Assembly (NCBI RefSeq): GCF_001704415.2
Contig: NC_030823.1
Coordinates: 69,874,458-69,938,457, forward strand
Direction: 5' to 3'
From: Capra hircus
Taxonomy: Eukaryota > Chordata > Mammalia > Artiodactyla > Bovidae
DNA: 64,000 nt
The position numbers were made by a program, and so were the translations under genes. Under the pieces are notes generated by a model, which saw only the letters and a list, made by a program, of their open reading frames with translations, was not told the DNA's origin and searched no databases. Below, piece after piece: positions 24,891 to 34,598 of the stretch (its first letter is position 1; each line of letters opens with the position of its first letter).

Positions 24891-26529
24891 TAAAGACCCA
24901 CAATATCTTACTGAAAAGCAAAGTAAACACATATGCAAGAAAAACACAAACACTAGCACCAAACCTTCAAACTGCAAAAATAATTTGCCAAATTACTGGG
25001 GAAAAAAACCAAATGTGTAAAAATAACTATGATGTTTTAGTTAAGTTTAAAATTTTAAATTCATGAATAGCAGTTCAATGTCCTAACAAGAAAGATAATA
25101 TTGTTTTATAGCTATGACATCACTCAAGAATTAAAGTCTTGGCAACATCTACCATTCGTGGTCTACTGTAGGCTATGATGCCAATGTCTGAACAATTTTT
25201 GTATACTAAAGAGCAAATGATAAATGCAGTACCACAGGCTACTCATCTTAAATAAAACTTTCTTTCAAAAGCCAGTTTGATTCTGGCAGTGGGATGCTTA
25301 GAAGCACCCCAAGAAGCAGGGTAGTGTAGGATGTGAATGGGGCTCCAAAGTTACTGCAGGTCAACTGTGATGTGATCTGGGGTTTTCTTTAGACTCCTGG
25401 CCAAATTAAGACTGGATTCCTAGGCCTAAAGACAAATCAGAACCAGGCTGGCCTTGAACTGGATGCAGGAGCTCTTTGAAACTGATCGAAAACCTCCTGA
25501 ACATTATCTATTTCGGTACAAAAACTTTCATTTCCTGGTCTTGCAAAACAGATGATCTAGATTTCTATCAGGTTTCTTTTGTAGAAAAAAAAAAATTCAA
25601 ATGTTTAGGACCATTATCATCTTGTTCCAAGACAATGTCTATCTCATAAAAAGCAAAGACCTTAAAATTATAAAATTAAAAGGTAGTAATCCACACAAAA
25701 AAAAAAACTAGAACGTCAGGAACCAATTTCTTTTTTTTTTTTAATCCTCTAAACCTAGTGGGAAAAGTAAGTGAGCCAGAAGGAGTGCCAAGTTCTGTAA
25801 GGCGTTAGGCATGGACACCAATTTGAATTACTGTACAAATCTACAGAATCCCTGGAATCACTGCTTGGCGAACTAAGTTCCCATTTCATTGCAAAGCACC
25901 ACGACCTACTCCTTAATACTTTTCCAACTCGACCGTGTGTACCTTCTCAGACAATATTTTAAATCTTTCCATTCTTTGGGCTAAAGAGTAACATTTAAAT
26001 CTAATGACCCAGTAAGACACTACCCTGGTTAGATTTTTAAGCTTTTTCTTTATAAATCAATCTAAAGGCAGGTAACTCTTAACGGGTGTACGCATTAGGA
26101 TTCCTAGTCCTAAGACTCTTTGGAAAGATCAGAGGAAAGTAAAAGTTACAGTGTGCGCAAAGACGCTTTATAACTGGAAAAGCAACAGATTAACTGAGAG
26201 GCCGAAAAGAGGAGGCAGGTCTCAGAAAAGTGAAGGTCGGAACGTAAGACAGGTTGTTACAACAAGATGGGGAAGGGCAAGACTCGAGGAAGAAGACTGA
26301 AATAAGAAAAAGTCTACCCCTCCAGACTCAGGAGGAGAGTTACAATCCCAAGGGCAGGAATCCGAGCGCGCAGGTGGGGAGGGAGGGGTGCTGGCCTCCT
26401 CCAAGAAGGGAAGAGTTAAAGTGAACCCAGATAAGTAAGGGGGGAGAAACAGCAAGACTCTTTTAACATCAAACCTGTCTGAATCATAAAGACGGTGGGA
26501 GGACGCCAAGGAAGGTTGGGGAACGCGAG
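24891..26529. other. Repeat-poor proximal intron next to exon 1
   Basis: Unique sequence, becoming more GC-rich and purine-rich toward 26.5 kb. This is a reasonable place for intronic regulatory elements, but no specific one is supported. Confidence 0.5.
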
Positions 26530-26634
26530 CCCCAGGTGGGCAGAAGGAACCCCCCACCCCCGCGCCCGAGAAAGCAAAGGCTCCGGCAGCGCCGAGGAGA
26601 ACCCGCGCGTTCCTCCCCGGGCTGCGCCCTCGGA

Positions 26635-26644
26635 GGTTACCTAC
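26635..26644 (-). promoter_or_regulatory. PPP2R5A: Splice donor of PPP2R5A exon 1
   Basis: On the minus strand the exon ends CTCAAAG and continues GTAGGTAACC, a strong U2-type 5' splice site. Reading through gives Gly-Arg-stop, so the coding frame must leave the exon here. The exon ends in phase 1. Confidence 0.9.
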
Positions 26645-26834
26645 CTTTGAGTTGGGGCAAGGGGTGCAGCTCCGGCTGGCTGCACTGGCTGCGGAACTGC
26701 GACGAGCCCTGCGAGCGCTTCTGCCTCTGCGCCTTGCGCACCGATTTCCGGGTGAAGCCGTCCACTTTCTCGGCGGCCGAGATGGCGGCGCTGGCAGCCC
26801 CCGCCGCCGGCGGCGGCGGCGACGACGACGACAT
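26645..26834 (-). CDS. PPP2R5A: PPP2R5A coding exon 1 (PP2A regulatory subunit B56-alpha, N-terminus)
   Basis: This exon encodes residues 1-63 plus the first base of codon 64 of a B56-family regulatory subunit, which directs the PP2A core enzyme to its substrates. The translation opens with Met-Ser4-Pro4, then an Ala-rich stretch, then the basic segment KVDGFTRKSVRKAQRQKRSQ (residues 23-42), then SSQFRSQ and ELHPLPQLK. From memory of the family this matches human B56-alpha rather than B56-epsilon. The start is the ATG at 26834-26832. The reading frame runs to AAA-G and then a GTAGGTAAC donor, and the leftover G fits the next human residue, Asp (GAY). Only the disordered N-terminal tail is encoded here; the HEAT-like repeat body is in later exons outside the window. 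Two serines known in human as PKR (Ser28) and PKC (Ser41) targets would be Ser31 and Ser44 here. The tail is three residues longer than human as I recall it, with Cys51 and Pro54 replacing Gly and Ala. Confidence in the gene is very high. Confidence 0.96.
26799..26834 (-). repeat. PPP2R5A: Coding trinucleotide run (TCG)4(CCG)4(GCG)2
   Basis: Directly after the start codon the minus strand reads four TCG, four CCG and two GCG codons (Ser4-Pro4-Ala2). The human protein, as remembered, has Ser4-Pro2-Ala1. The run is a likely site of replication slippage between species. Confidence 0.8.
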
Positions 26835-27408
26835 CTCCGCGGCCCTGGCGCTTGGCAGCTCCGGCTGCGGCTAGCACGGAACGGGCAGCGGCAGGAGGAG
26901 GAGGAGGCGGGGGAGAGGCGCCGAGGAGCTCGCGCCCCTCCGCCCCGTGCCCCCTAGCCGCACCGCCCTCCCGCTCCCGGGCGCCCGCCAAGCTCTCTCC
27001 TCGCCGCCCGCCGACGCCTCACGGCCGCATCTCAGGGCCGGAGGTTCCCGGTCCCCGCCGCTCGGCGAGCTCCCCGGAGCTGGCGGGGGCGGAGGGGGGG
27101 TGGTGTGTGAAGAAGTTGTTGACTCCCGAGTTCCGAGGACGGGTGGACGGGAGCCCTAAGTTCAGACAACTGAGGCGAGGACGCGGACGTCGAACGCGCC
27201 TCTCGTCCCTGGCGGCCCGGGTCCCCGGGCGGCCGGCCCGCCAGCACCTCAGTGGCCGCTGCCAGGGCAGCCCGCCCTGTCTCGAGCCTCCTCCCGAGGC
27301 GCTGCCATCGCGGGGCCCCTCAGAGCCGCTGTCTCCACCGCCGGCGCTCTTCCCTGTCAGCGCCGACCCCTCATCTCCCGGGGCGGTGACCCGCCGCCCC
27401 GGCCCTGG

Positions 27409-27450
27409 GCGCGCGCGTGCGCGCGCGTACACACACACACACACACACAC
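27409..27450. repeat. (GC)n-(AC)n alternating purine-pyrimidine tract
   Basis: Forty-two consecutive bases strictly alternate purine and pyrimidine: a GC/GT-rich half followed by (AC)11. Such tracts favour left-handed Z-DNA under negative supercoiling. It lies about 575-615 bp upstream of the PPP2R5A start codon, within the likely 5' UTR or proximal promoter. Confidence 0.9.
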
Positions 27451-27593
27451 TCGCTCCTCGAAGCGCCCAGCGGTCCGGACCCCCTCCCCCACGCGCCCTT
27501 CCGCCGCCCACAGAGAACCCCTGGCGAGCGGCCGCTACAACTTGAGAAGGTGCTGTGAGAGGCGAGAGGCGGGCGGCAGCAGGGAGAGTGCGA

Positions 27594-27613
27594 GCGCGTG
27601 TGCGCGCGCGCGT
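27594..27613. repeat. Second Z-DNA-prone (GC/GT)n tract
   Basis: Twenty bases of strict purine-pyrimidine alternation (GC and GT dinucleotides), about 145 bp further upstream from the first tract. Confidence 0.8.
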
Positions 27614-27630
27614 TGGGGGCGCGCGGCCCG

Positions 27631-27640
27631 GGGGCGGGGC
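27631..27640 (+). promoter_or_regulatory. GC box (Sp1/KLF-type)
   Basis: GGGGCGGGGC is an exact GC-box consensus about 800 bp upstream of the PPP2R5A start codon. Confidence 0.5.
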
Positions 27641-27761
27641 CTCGCGGGGGATGGGGAGGGAGGAGATTGACTGACAACTTCCGCGGGGTCCGGCCAGCCT
27701 CTCGGAAGCTCGGGAAGGAGTTGCGGGGTGGGGGGGTGGGAAAGCATGCCAGCTCCCTCAG

Positions 27762-28263
27762 CCAATCGCAGGGTGAAGCGGCCCAACGGGCTGAGGCGTG
27801 GCCTTTTTCAAGGTCTTATCAAACTGGGAGGTTGGGCGGAGAGAGGGGGCGTGGTTACGTGACGGACCTCGACCACAGCCAATCGTAAGTGAAGACGGCT
27901 TAGCGGAGTGCCCCGCTCACGTCACAACCGCGTAACTCTCGAAGGCTTGAGGGGAGGTGCGGCTCCAGCAACGAGCGTCTGTGCACGCCTGCGCGACAGC
28001 TCAAGGCTATGGTTTCGTGGACAGCCTATGAGGAGACCGGGAAACTAGAGGAGGGAGTTTAGAGAGCAAAAGAGAAGGCCCGTACCCTTTCCTCCCCTTT
28101 CTGCTGGCCAATAAGGAGCTGAAGCGACTGGTGGGGAGCTTGAGGGCTGGAGCGAGAAGGCGTGCCAAGTGTTACGTCACTGGAAAGGGGTGGAGCAACA
28201 AGCCGTGTGATTGATGGCTGAAGTCGCCCCGCGGAGGAAGGCGAGGAAATGAGCTTGTCCAAT
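27762..28263. promoter_or_regulatory. CCAAT-box and CRE/ATF-site cluster
   Basis: Four CCAAT pentamers lie on the plus strand at 27762-27766, 27879-27883, 28108-28112 and 28259-28263 (inverted relative to PPP2R5A). CRE-like sites sit among them: TTACGTGACG at 27855-27864, CACGTCA at 27918-27924, and TTACGTCA at 28172-28179 (TGACGTAA on the minus strand). NF-Y next to CREB/ATF is a known promoter arrangement; occupancy here is inference. Confidence 0.55.
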
Positions 28264-28720
28264 GGGAGCGAGATGCTGGAGTCTTGGGCGGGCTTTGGAG
28301 CCTCTCTGGCTCTAAGCCGCGCACTTGGAAGTTACCGGATAAATTTACAGCTCTCTCAAGGTTCTGGCAACACAGTTCCTGAGAGCTGCTTTAGCGCGAG
28401 TTCGGACTGTCTGGTGCCTACTACTTGAAAGCCTTTCCCAAATCCACATCCTCCAAGAAAAGGTTTCTCATTCCCAATTTAACATCTTACTAATTTTTGC
28501 TTTTTCAGCCGGAGACCTTGAACTGCTTCAACAGGACGAGTATGAATTCGCTGATCAGAAGTTTGTAGATTTGAGTACTGGCAGTTTACTCTTACTAGGA
28601 TCTCTTACAGGTTCCACCCACATTTTCCACTTCTTAAAGACCAGAAATGTTGGTCATCTTAGTTTTTTGTCCGGTACTTTCTGTATAATGATGCCTAATA
28701 AAAATAAGTGAACTGCATAG
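27885..28720 (+). ncRNA. Candidate divergent spliced transcript from the PPP2R5A promoter (hypothetical)
   Basis: On the plus strand, running away from PPP2R5A, a strong donor-like GTAAGT lies at 27885-27890 within the CpG island. A TACTAAT branch-like heptamer (28488-28494), a T-rich tract and an AG (28507-28508) form a plausible acceptor. An AATAAA hexamer follows at 28697-28702. Together they would give a first exon ending at 27884 and a terminal exon of about 28509-28720. The branch-to-AG distance of about 15 nt is short. No coding potential is claimed. This is a pattern-based prediction only. Confidence 0.25.
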
Positions 28721-28921
28721 CTTGTCTTGTCTTTGGCTTAGTGGACCCCAATCTCCATTTCTCTTCGACGAGCCCCAGATCTTTTCTTTTCGACGTGCTA
28801 AAAATACTGCCATATATTTAAGCAACACTACCTGATGCACAGGTAAAGAAGGTGGTAGGAAGTTGAATTCTAGATCTAGAATCAAATGCTACCTTGAAAT
28901 ATTTCCCTCCTTATATTCACT

Positions 28922-29193
28922 GGGAGAAGGCAATGGCACCCCACGCCAGTACTCTTGCCTGGAAAATCCCATGGACGGAGGAGCCTGGTAGGCTGCAGTC
29001 CATGGGGTCGCCAAGAGTCGGACACGACTGAGCGACTTCACTTTCACTTTTCACTTTCATACATTGGAGAAGGAAATGGCAGCCCACTCCAGTGTTCTTG
29101 CCTGGAGAATCCCAGGGACGGCGGAACCTGGTGGGCTGCCGTCTATAGGGTCGCACAGAGTCGGACACGACTGAAGTGACTTAGCAGTAGCAG
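28922..29193 (+). mobile_element. Bov-A2 SINE
   Basis: Full-length dimer just upstream of the CpG island. The flanks share TATATTCA (28912-28919 and 29194-29201), a probable target duplication. Confidence 0.95.
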
Positions 29194-29626
29194 TATATTC
29201 ATTGAGTAGTGAAATTGTACACAAGCGTTCTAGGCAAGGAGGTTCAAACTTCAACAGTGTCTTAGACATCTTTCTCTTTCTCATCCAATCAAGCTCCAGA
29301 CTCTCTTGAATCTACCTTAACAAACGTTCAAACCAAGCTTTCCTTACAATTTGCTTAACTGATCCCCAAATATAGTTCAGGGCTTTCAAACTCTGCCAGA
29401 AAAGTCTTTTTACTACTGCCACATTAATTTTATTGGCATGTGTGAAGAACCATCCAGTACCTATGGAATAAAGTCCCAATTCCAGGTTCTTCTCATTCTA
29501 CCTCGTGGATGTCTTTCCAGGCATAAATTGTGCCATGTCTCTACACAAATTCTTTTTTCAATTTAGATGCATCATTCCACATACTGATAGCCTAGAAGCA
29601 GAGGATTCCTCCTCTGTTCCTCGTAG

Positions 29627-29697
29627 AACAGAGGAGCCTGGCGGGCTACAGTCCATGGGGTTGCAAAGAGTCCCATGTGACTGAGCAACTAAGCACA
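29627..29697 (+). mobile_element. Bov-A fragment
   Basis: Only the distal part, starting ACAGAGGAGCCTGGCGGGCT. Confidence 0.8.
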
Positions 29698-29801
29698 GAG
29701 CATTTATCACCTACCCCACTCACAGAGTCTGTCCTCATATAGGGTCAGAGATTGCAGGTGCTATGCTCTTTCTTCCCCGGCTGTTTGTAACCATCGAAAG
29801 A

Positions 29802-30100
29802 GTAAGGGACCTCGTGGTGGTCCACTGGTAAACAATCCGCCTGCCAGTGCAGGGGACATAGGTTTGACCCCTGGCCCAGGAAGATCCTACATGCCACAGA
29901 GCAACTAAGCCTGGATACCGCTGTAACTGAGCCCATGAGCCTAGAGCCTGTGCTTTGCCACAAGAGAAGCCACCTCAGTAAGAAACCCAAGCACTGCAAC
30001 TAGAGAGTAGCCCCCACTTTCGGCAGCTAGCGAAAGCCTGCGTGCAGCAATGAAGACCCAGCACAGCCGAAAAGAAATTAATAAATGAAATTAATAAAAA
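29802..30100 (+). mobile_element. tRNA-derived SINE (CHR type), long form
   Basis: A GGTGGTCCACTGGTAAACAA head, tRNA B-box-like GGTTTGACCCCTGG, then a long body ending AATTAATAAATGAAATTAAT. Confidence 0.8.
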
Positions 30101-30192
30101 AAGTAAGGACTCAGTTATTTTATACCTTTGTATCTCTTACTGAACAAAGCATAAATATGCAGTATGTACCAATCTAATTTTTAATTCTCAAG

Positions 30193-30320
30193 AACAGGGT
30201 TTCTGAAAGTATAGTCATTGGATTACGCATAAAGATCCTCTGGGGAGCTTATTTAAAATGCAGATTGCTGGGCCTGACACACAGAATTCTCCCCCCACAC
30301 AGAATCAGAACCAATGGGAA
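30193..30320. mobile_element. hAT-Charlie relic (MER5/MER20-type)
   Basis: GGGGAGCTTATTTAAAATGC followed by AGATTGCTGGGCC is typical of this group. The ends are not clear. Confidence 0.6.
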
Positions 30321-30334
30321 AAGCACTAAGATAT

Positions 30335-30465
30335 CTTTTTTTTTTTTTTTTTGCTGCATGGCACAGCATGTAGGATCTTCGTTCCCCAAGCAGAGATTGA
30401 ACCTGCGTGCCCTGCATTGGAAGCACAGAGTCTTAACCACTGGACTGCCAAGGAAGTCCCCTGAG
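30335..30465 (-). mobile_element. tRNA-derived SINE (CHR-2 type)
   Basis: Starts with a poly-T (antisense tail), then GCTGCATGGCACAGCATG, and ends GGACTGCCAAGGAAGTCCC. Confidence 0.85.
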
Positions 30466-31458
30466 AAATCTGTTTTTAATAAGTTTCCTAGGTCATTCTT
30501 ATGCACATGAATGTTTGAAACTCTATTCTCTAGTCACCTGGATGTTATTTAAAATAGATCTTAAATGTCCAGAATTTGTAATAAAGAGAATTTGCATAGG
30601 CTAAGAAGGGGAAATAAATAGCAGAAAGCACACCAACAAAGGTAAAATTCTTGCTGGAATATGACATAATAAATAATGGAAAATAGAGACTGAATAGAAC
30701 AGGTAGAAAAATAGATACTGGAAACAAATTCTTGGGAGGTTTGGAACAAGCAAAACTGTCTGAGTTTTCTGAAATAGCCTCTTGGAGAAGAATTTTGAGA
30801 GAAATTTTAAAGAAAGTGTAAGTCAAAACCAAAGAAGAGAGCAAGACGGCATTCTAGATTCAAGTTACCAAACATTTTGGGTGGGTTGGAAAGAACTATA
30901 GCCAAAGGCTCAAAAGTCCTGACTTTATTAATTATAGCATGGTCCCATCAAGTCACTTGCCCTCTCAGAGGCTTGGTTTCTACATTTGTATATCAGAAAA
31001 AAAAGTAACCAGCCTTCTTTACAATATTGGCATGAGTTTTAAATATGATACATAAAACAAACACTTGGAAAAGTGAGTATCATGCACTTGATAATTTTAT
31101 GCACGTATGTATGTCCATAAAATTATCATGTGCATGATATTAATCATTTCTTTTCCATGCACGGTCTTAAGTAAATAAAGTATCTGAGTCATAAACAGAT
31201 TAGGTCACTAAGAATCATCTAACAGAAAACCACAGTCTCAGTGCTGAACTGTTTGTACCCCTGACAAGGAAGAGTGTCAGTGACGATTCCATGCTGTAGA
31301 ACTCCTGTTTTTTTTCATATGTGAAGACCCATATATAAGTCAGAGGCCAAGACTTCATCACTGGCAAATTCTTTGCTTTACTTTATCCTCACATGACTTG
31401 ATTTATTTACTGATTTCATTGTTTCAATCACAATAACTATCTTGCAGGAGAAAATAAG
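30466..31458. other. Intergenic stretch, nothing recognised
   Basis: AT-rich upstream sequence with no recognised element apart from imperfect local repeats of a GCATGATA type near 31080-31140. Confidence 0.55.
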
Positions 31459-31774
31459 CAAGGAGATCAAACCAGTCCATCCTAAAGGAAATCAGTCCTG
31501 AATATTCATTGGAAGGACTGATGCTGAAGCTGAAGCTCCAATACTTTGGTCACCTGATGCAAAGAAATGACTCACTTGACAAGACCTTGATGATGGAAAA
31601 GATTGAAGGCAGGAGGAGAAGGGGATGACAGAGGATGAGATGGTTGGTTGGCATCACCGACTCGATGGACATGAGTTTGAGCAAGCTCTGGGAGTTGATG
31701 ATGGACAGGAAAGCCTGGAGTGCTGCAGTTCATGGGGTCGCAAAGAGTCGGACATGACTGAGCGACTGAACTGA
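31459..31774 (+). mobile_element. BovB/ART2A 3' fragment
   Basis: Sense fragment from the AGGAGATCAAACCAGTCCAT segment to GACTGAGCGACTGAACTGAG. Confidence 0.9.
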
Positions 31775-32332
31775 GTGAGATGACAATACTTACAATAGCA
31801 AAATCAAGGTCTTTTAATGGTTTAAAGTGTGCATCAGAGGAAAAAACATTCTAGCAACTCTGATGGCTAAGCATATTATGTGTGCTTTAAATTTCAAGAA
31901 TACTAGAAGAAATTTTTTTAGAGTGCATCAGAGACAGTATTATGTCCACATCACTGTGAAATTCTCTAAAGCATGTCCAAGCAAAGTTTTGGCTGCCAAC
32001 ATTTCTCTTTCCTTAAGAACCATGATACCCAAACGGTACTACTCCTATAGAACACCAAACAAATATGCTTTATCTGAAAATCAAATAGTAGTGATCTTTT
32101 CCCAATTTACAGAAACAAAATAAATTAAGATTTTTTCCTTGTATCTTTCTTAGAATTTTGATTCTTACAACTGCACTACTGAACTTGAATCTAAATCAAG
32201 ATAGTATCGTAAAACATTAATTTTTAATATGTCATTCCTTCTTATTTAAGTACATTTAAATTAGGTAAAATTCCCTCCCTGGGAGGCAATCAAAGCTATC
32301 AGATTCTTTTATGTGCTTCTAGAGATAGAATC

Positions 32333-32462
32333 TGGAGAAGGAAATGGCAACCCACTCCAGTGTTCTTGCCTGGAGAATCCCAGGGACGGGAGAACCTGGT
32401 GGGCTGCCGTCTGTGGGGTCGCACAGAGTCGGACACGACTGAAGTGACTTAGCAGCCGCAGC
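32333..32462 (+). mobile_element. Bov-A monomer SINE
   Basis: Single right monomer of Bov-A2 type, flanked by a perfect 12-bp duplication AGAGATAGAATC (32321-32332 and 32463-32474). Confidence 0.95.
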
Positions 32463-32561
32463 AGAGATAGAATCAGTTTACTCTCTTAAGATTTAATAAA
32501 TTAACATTTTTAGAGGCTCCACCAAAAGCTACATGATTTATAGGTATTTCATCACTGAAGA

Positions 32562-32683
32562 TGGAGTAGGAAATGGCAATCTACTCCAATATTCTTGCCA
32601 GGAAAATTCCATGGACAGCGGAGCCCCGTGGGCTACAGTTCATGGACTTGCAGAGCTGGACACGACTGAGCAACTGAGTACGA
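32562..32683 (+). mobile_element. Bov-A monomer SINE
   Basis: A more diverged monomer, flanked by ATCACTGAAGA at 32551-32561 and 32684-32694. Confidence 0.92.
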
Positions 32684-32694
32684 ATCACTGAAGA

Positions 32695-34040
32695 AGTTTG
32701 AAAACCACTCCTCTGTACTTCAGTGAAGCTTCCAAAGTTCTTACAGACTTATTCACACCTATGCATTCATTCTTTCATTACTTTATTAATTCACTCATGT
32801 TGCAGATATTATATATGCATGCTGTGAATCAACAAAATATGAAATTTGAAGAGACCTTAAATGCTAATCAGGTCAAGTTGTTACCTGACCTCACGTAGAC
32901 CAAGAAGGTCCTCCTCACAGACCTCAAACTGATCCAAACTGGAAAGTCCTTTTTTCTTTCCAAGACTTACAGGATACTTTTGTTTCTGTATACAATGAGA
33001 TCTTCTGACTAATAACTTACTCTCCAAGTGGTCAAAGATTTTTGGCACTTGGTTTTCATAAACTAAATTCAGCACTTTTTAGACTTTTTCCAAGAACTCT
33101 GATTCTGTGTTGTCTTTCTGGCCACTGTTCAAATACAAGTGCACATTGAGGCAACTGGAATTTCGGCAATTTTCAGGAAGGATCCTTTGTCAACAGGGGA
33201 AGATTGGTGGTCATGGTTTTCAGTTGATGCCATTTTTGCTTTCAATTATAAATTGCTTTCAGTTAAGCTTGTCATTATTAAATAAGTTTGTTGTGGGCTA
33301 TTGTACAGGCTATTGTGTTGGTAAACCAAGAACTCAGACAAGGTCAGTGGCCGTAGAGATGGTTAGACTGGAGATTTATCTTAGTGGAGGATTACATAGG
33401 ACTTGCAAAAGGAGTGAACGTGAGCTGTTGGTACAGCAGAGGTATTACTAATTCCCCCAAAGCGTTTGCTGGCACACTTACACTCTGTGATTATCTCTGA
33501 ATCCTTTTCTCACAGCTGTGAAGTCTTTTGCCCCATCTAAGTGGGCTGAGTTGAAAATATTGGATAACTCCTGATGTGGGCAATGCTTTACCTGTATACT
33601 AGATGAGGAACTAGAATAGGTTGAAGGAGCTCAGCTCACGCCATATCCTTTCATCCTTGCAGAGTGGGGTTTAAAAGATTGATATTGGTGAACTCTCTAT
33701 TCTTTAAATCAACCCTGCAAGTATTTTTCAAGCCCCATCCATGTGCCAGGCAATATGCCAGACACTAGGAATGAAAAGATAAATGAAGCATGGATCTTTC
33801 AATTTAGTGTGGAGGGACAGCACAAACAAATGATCAAAGAGTATATCCTAAGTGTTCCTTATAGCACTGTGTAAACACAGTGGAAAAAAGAGCAAATCTG
33901 GTTTGCAAAGAGGGTCAGAGAAAATGTAACAGAAAAAGTAATGTTTGAAGTGATCCTTATACGGACAAAAACAACAGAGAAGGATACTTGCCGTTCAAGA
34001 AACTAATTTACCCACCTTTCTTCATTACTAAAAAGATTTC
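32695..34040. other. Intergenic stretch, nothing recognised
   Basis: An open frame of 114 codons (33107-33451) has no recognisable domain and is probably chance. CATCCATGTGCCAGGCAATA near 33737 hints at an old repeat. Confidence 0.5.
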
Positions 34041-34132
34041 CAGGGAGTTCCCTGGTGGTTTAGTTGTTAGGATTCTGAGTTTTCACTGCCACGGGCCTGG
34101 GTTCAATTCCTGGTCAGGGAACTGCGAAAAAA
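34041..34132 (+). mobile_element. tRNA-derived SINE (CHR-2 type)
   Basis: GGGAGTTCCCTGGTGGTTTA to GGTCAGGGAACTGC. Confidence 0.85.
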
Positions 34133-34358
34133 GATTTCAATATTTCAATGAATTTACTTATTTCACACAACATTTTACCCAAAAAAAAAAAAAAATTCCA
34201 TTTCAGCAGAAGAATATACTATACCACACCTTGAGTTAGAATTTGACCTGGAGATGAATGGGCAAAAAGAAAAAAAAAAGCAGATTAAATTCAAAACAGG
34301 ACTGCTCTCTGGCTATATTTTGCAGCACAGTCATTATAAAGGTACTGTTGTCATTCTT

Positions 34359-34598
34359 TCTCAGTCCTGTCTTTGTGACCCCCCTCATGGGGTCTTTGTG
34401 ACCCCATGGACTGTAGCCCTCCAGGCTCCTCTGTCCGTGGAATTTTCCAGGCAAGAATACTGGAGTGGGTAGCAGTTTCCTTCTCCAGGGGATCTTCCTG
34501 ACGCAGGGATGAAACTCATGTCTCTATCTCCAGTGTCTCCTGCATTGGCAGGTGGATTTTTTTTTTTTTTTCACTACCGAACTACCTGGGAAGCCCAT
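34359..34598 (-). mobile_element. Bov-tA SINE with internal duplication and T-run
   Basis: An antisense copy in which the GGGGTCTTTGTGACCCC region is partly duplicated near 34373-34400. About 15 T residues interrupt the head at 34557-34571. Confidence 0.88.

Larger units (their letters stand above)
1..26644 (-). other. PPP2R5A: PPP2R5A intron 1 (5' part, at least 26.6 kb)
   Basis: Everything left of the exon 1 donor is intron 1 of PPP2R5A. I searched the translations for the expected exon 2 peptide (an Asp-Ala-Thr start followed by a Gln/Leu/Cys-rich helix) and found none, so the intron extends beyond position 1. It is AT-rich and filled with SINE, BovB and L1 insertions in both orientations, listed separately. 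Confidence 0.85.
26530..28330. promoter_or_regulatory. PPP2R5A: CpG island promoter of PPP2R5A
   Basis: Base composition changes abruptly from AT-rich flanks to very GC- and CpG-rich sequence, peaking at about 26.75-27.65 kb. The island covers exon 1, the 5' untranslated region and the upstream promoter. No TATA box at a plausible distance was identified, typical of a broadly expressed CpG-island gene. GC boxes (for example GGGGCGGGGC at 27631-27640) and CCAAT boxes lie upstream of the start codon. The transcription start site cannot be fixed from sequence; somewhere around 27.4-27.7 kb would suit the CCAAT box at 27762. Confidence 0.85.

Noticed and set aside
1..26644. Further PPP2R5A exons inside the left part
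   Set aside because: No translated segment matches the conserved B56 core, and all longer frames trace to mobile elements.
27019..27492. A 157-codon minus-strand open frame upstream of PPP2R5A exon 1
   Set aside because: Same compositional cause. It includes CVCVCV/RARARA translated from the alternating repeat, and PPP2R5A already has a well-supported start at 26834.
26852..27670. A 272-codon plus-strand open frame in the CpG island
   Set aside because: GC-rich sequence has few stop codons. The frame overlaps the PPP2R5A 5' UTR on the other strand, is Arg/Pro/Ala low-complexity and translates the CA repeat, with no recognisable domain.
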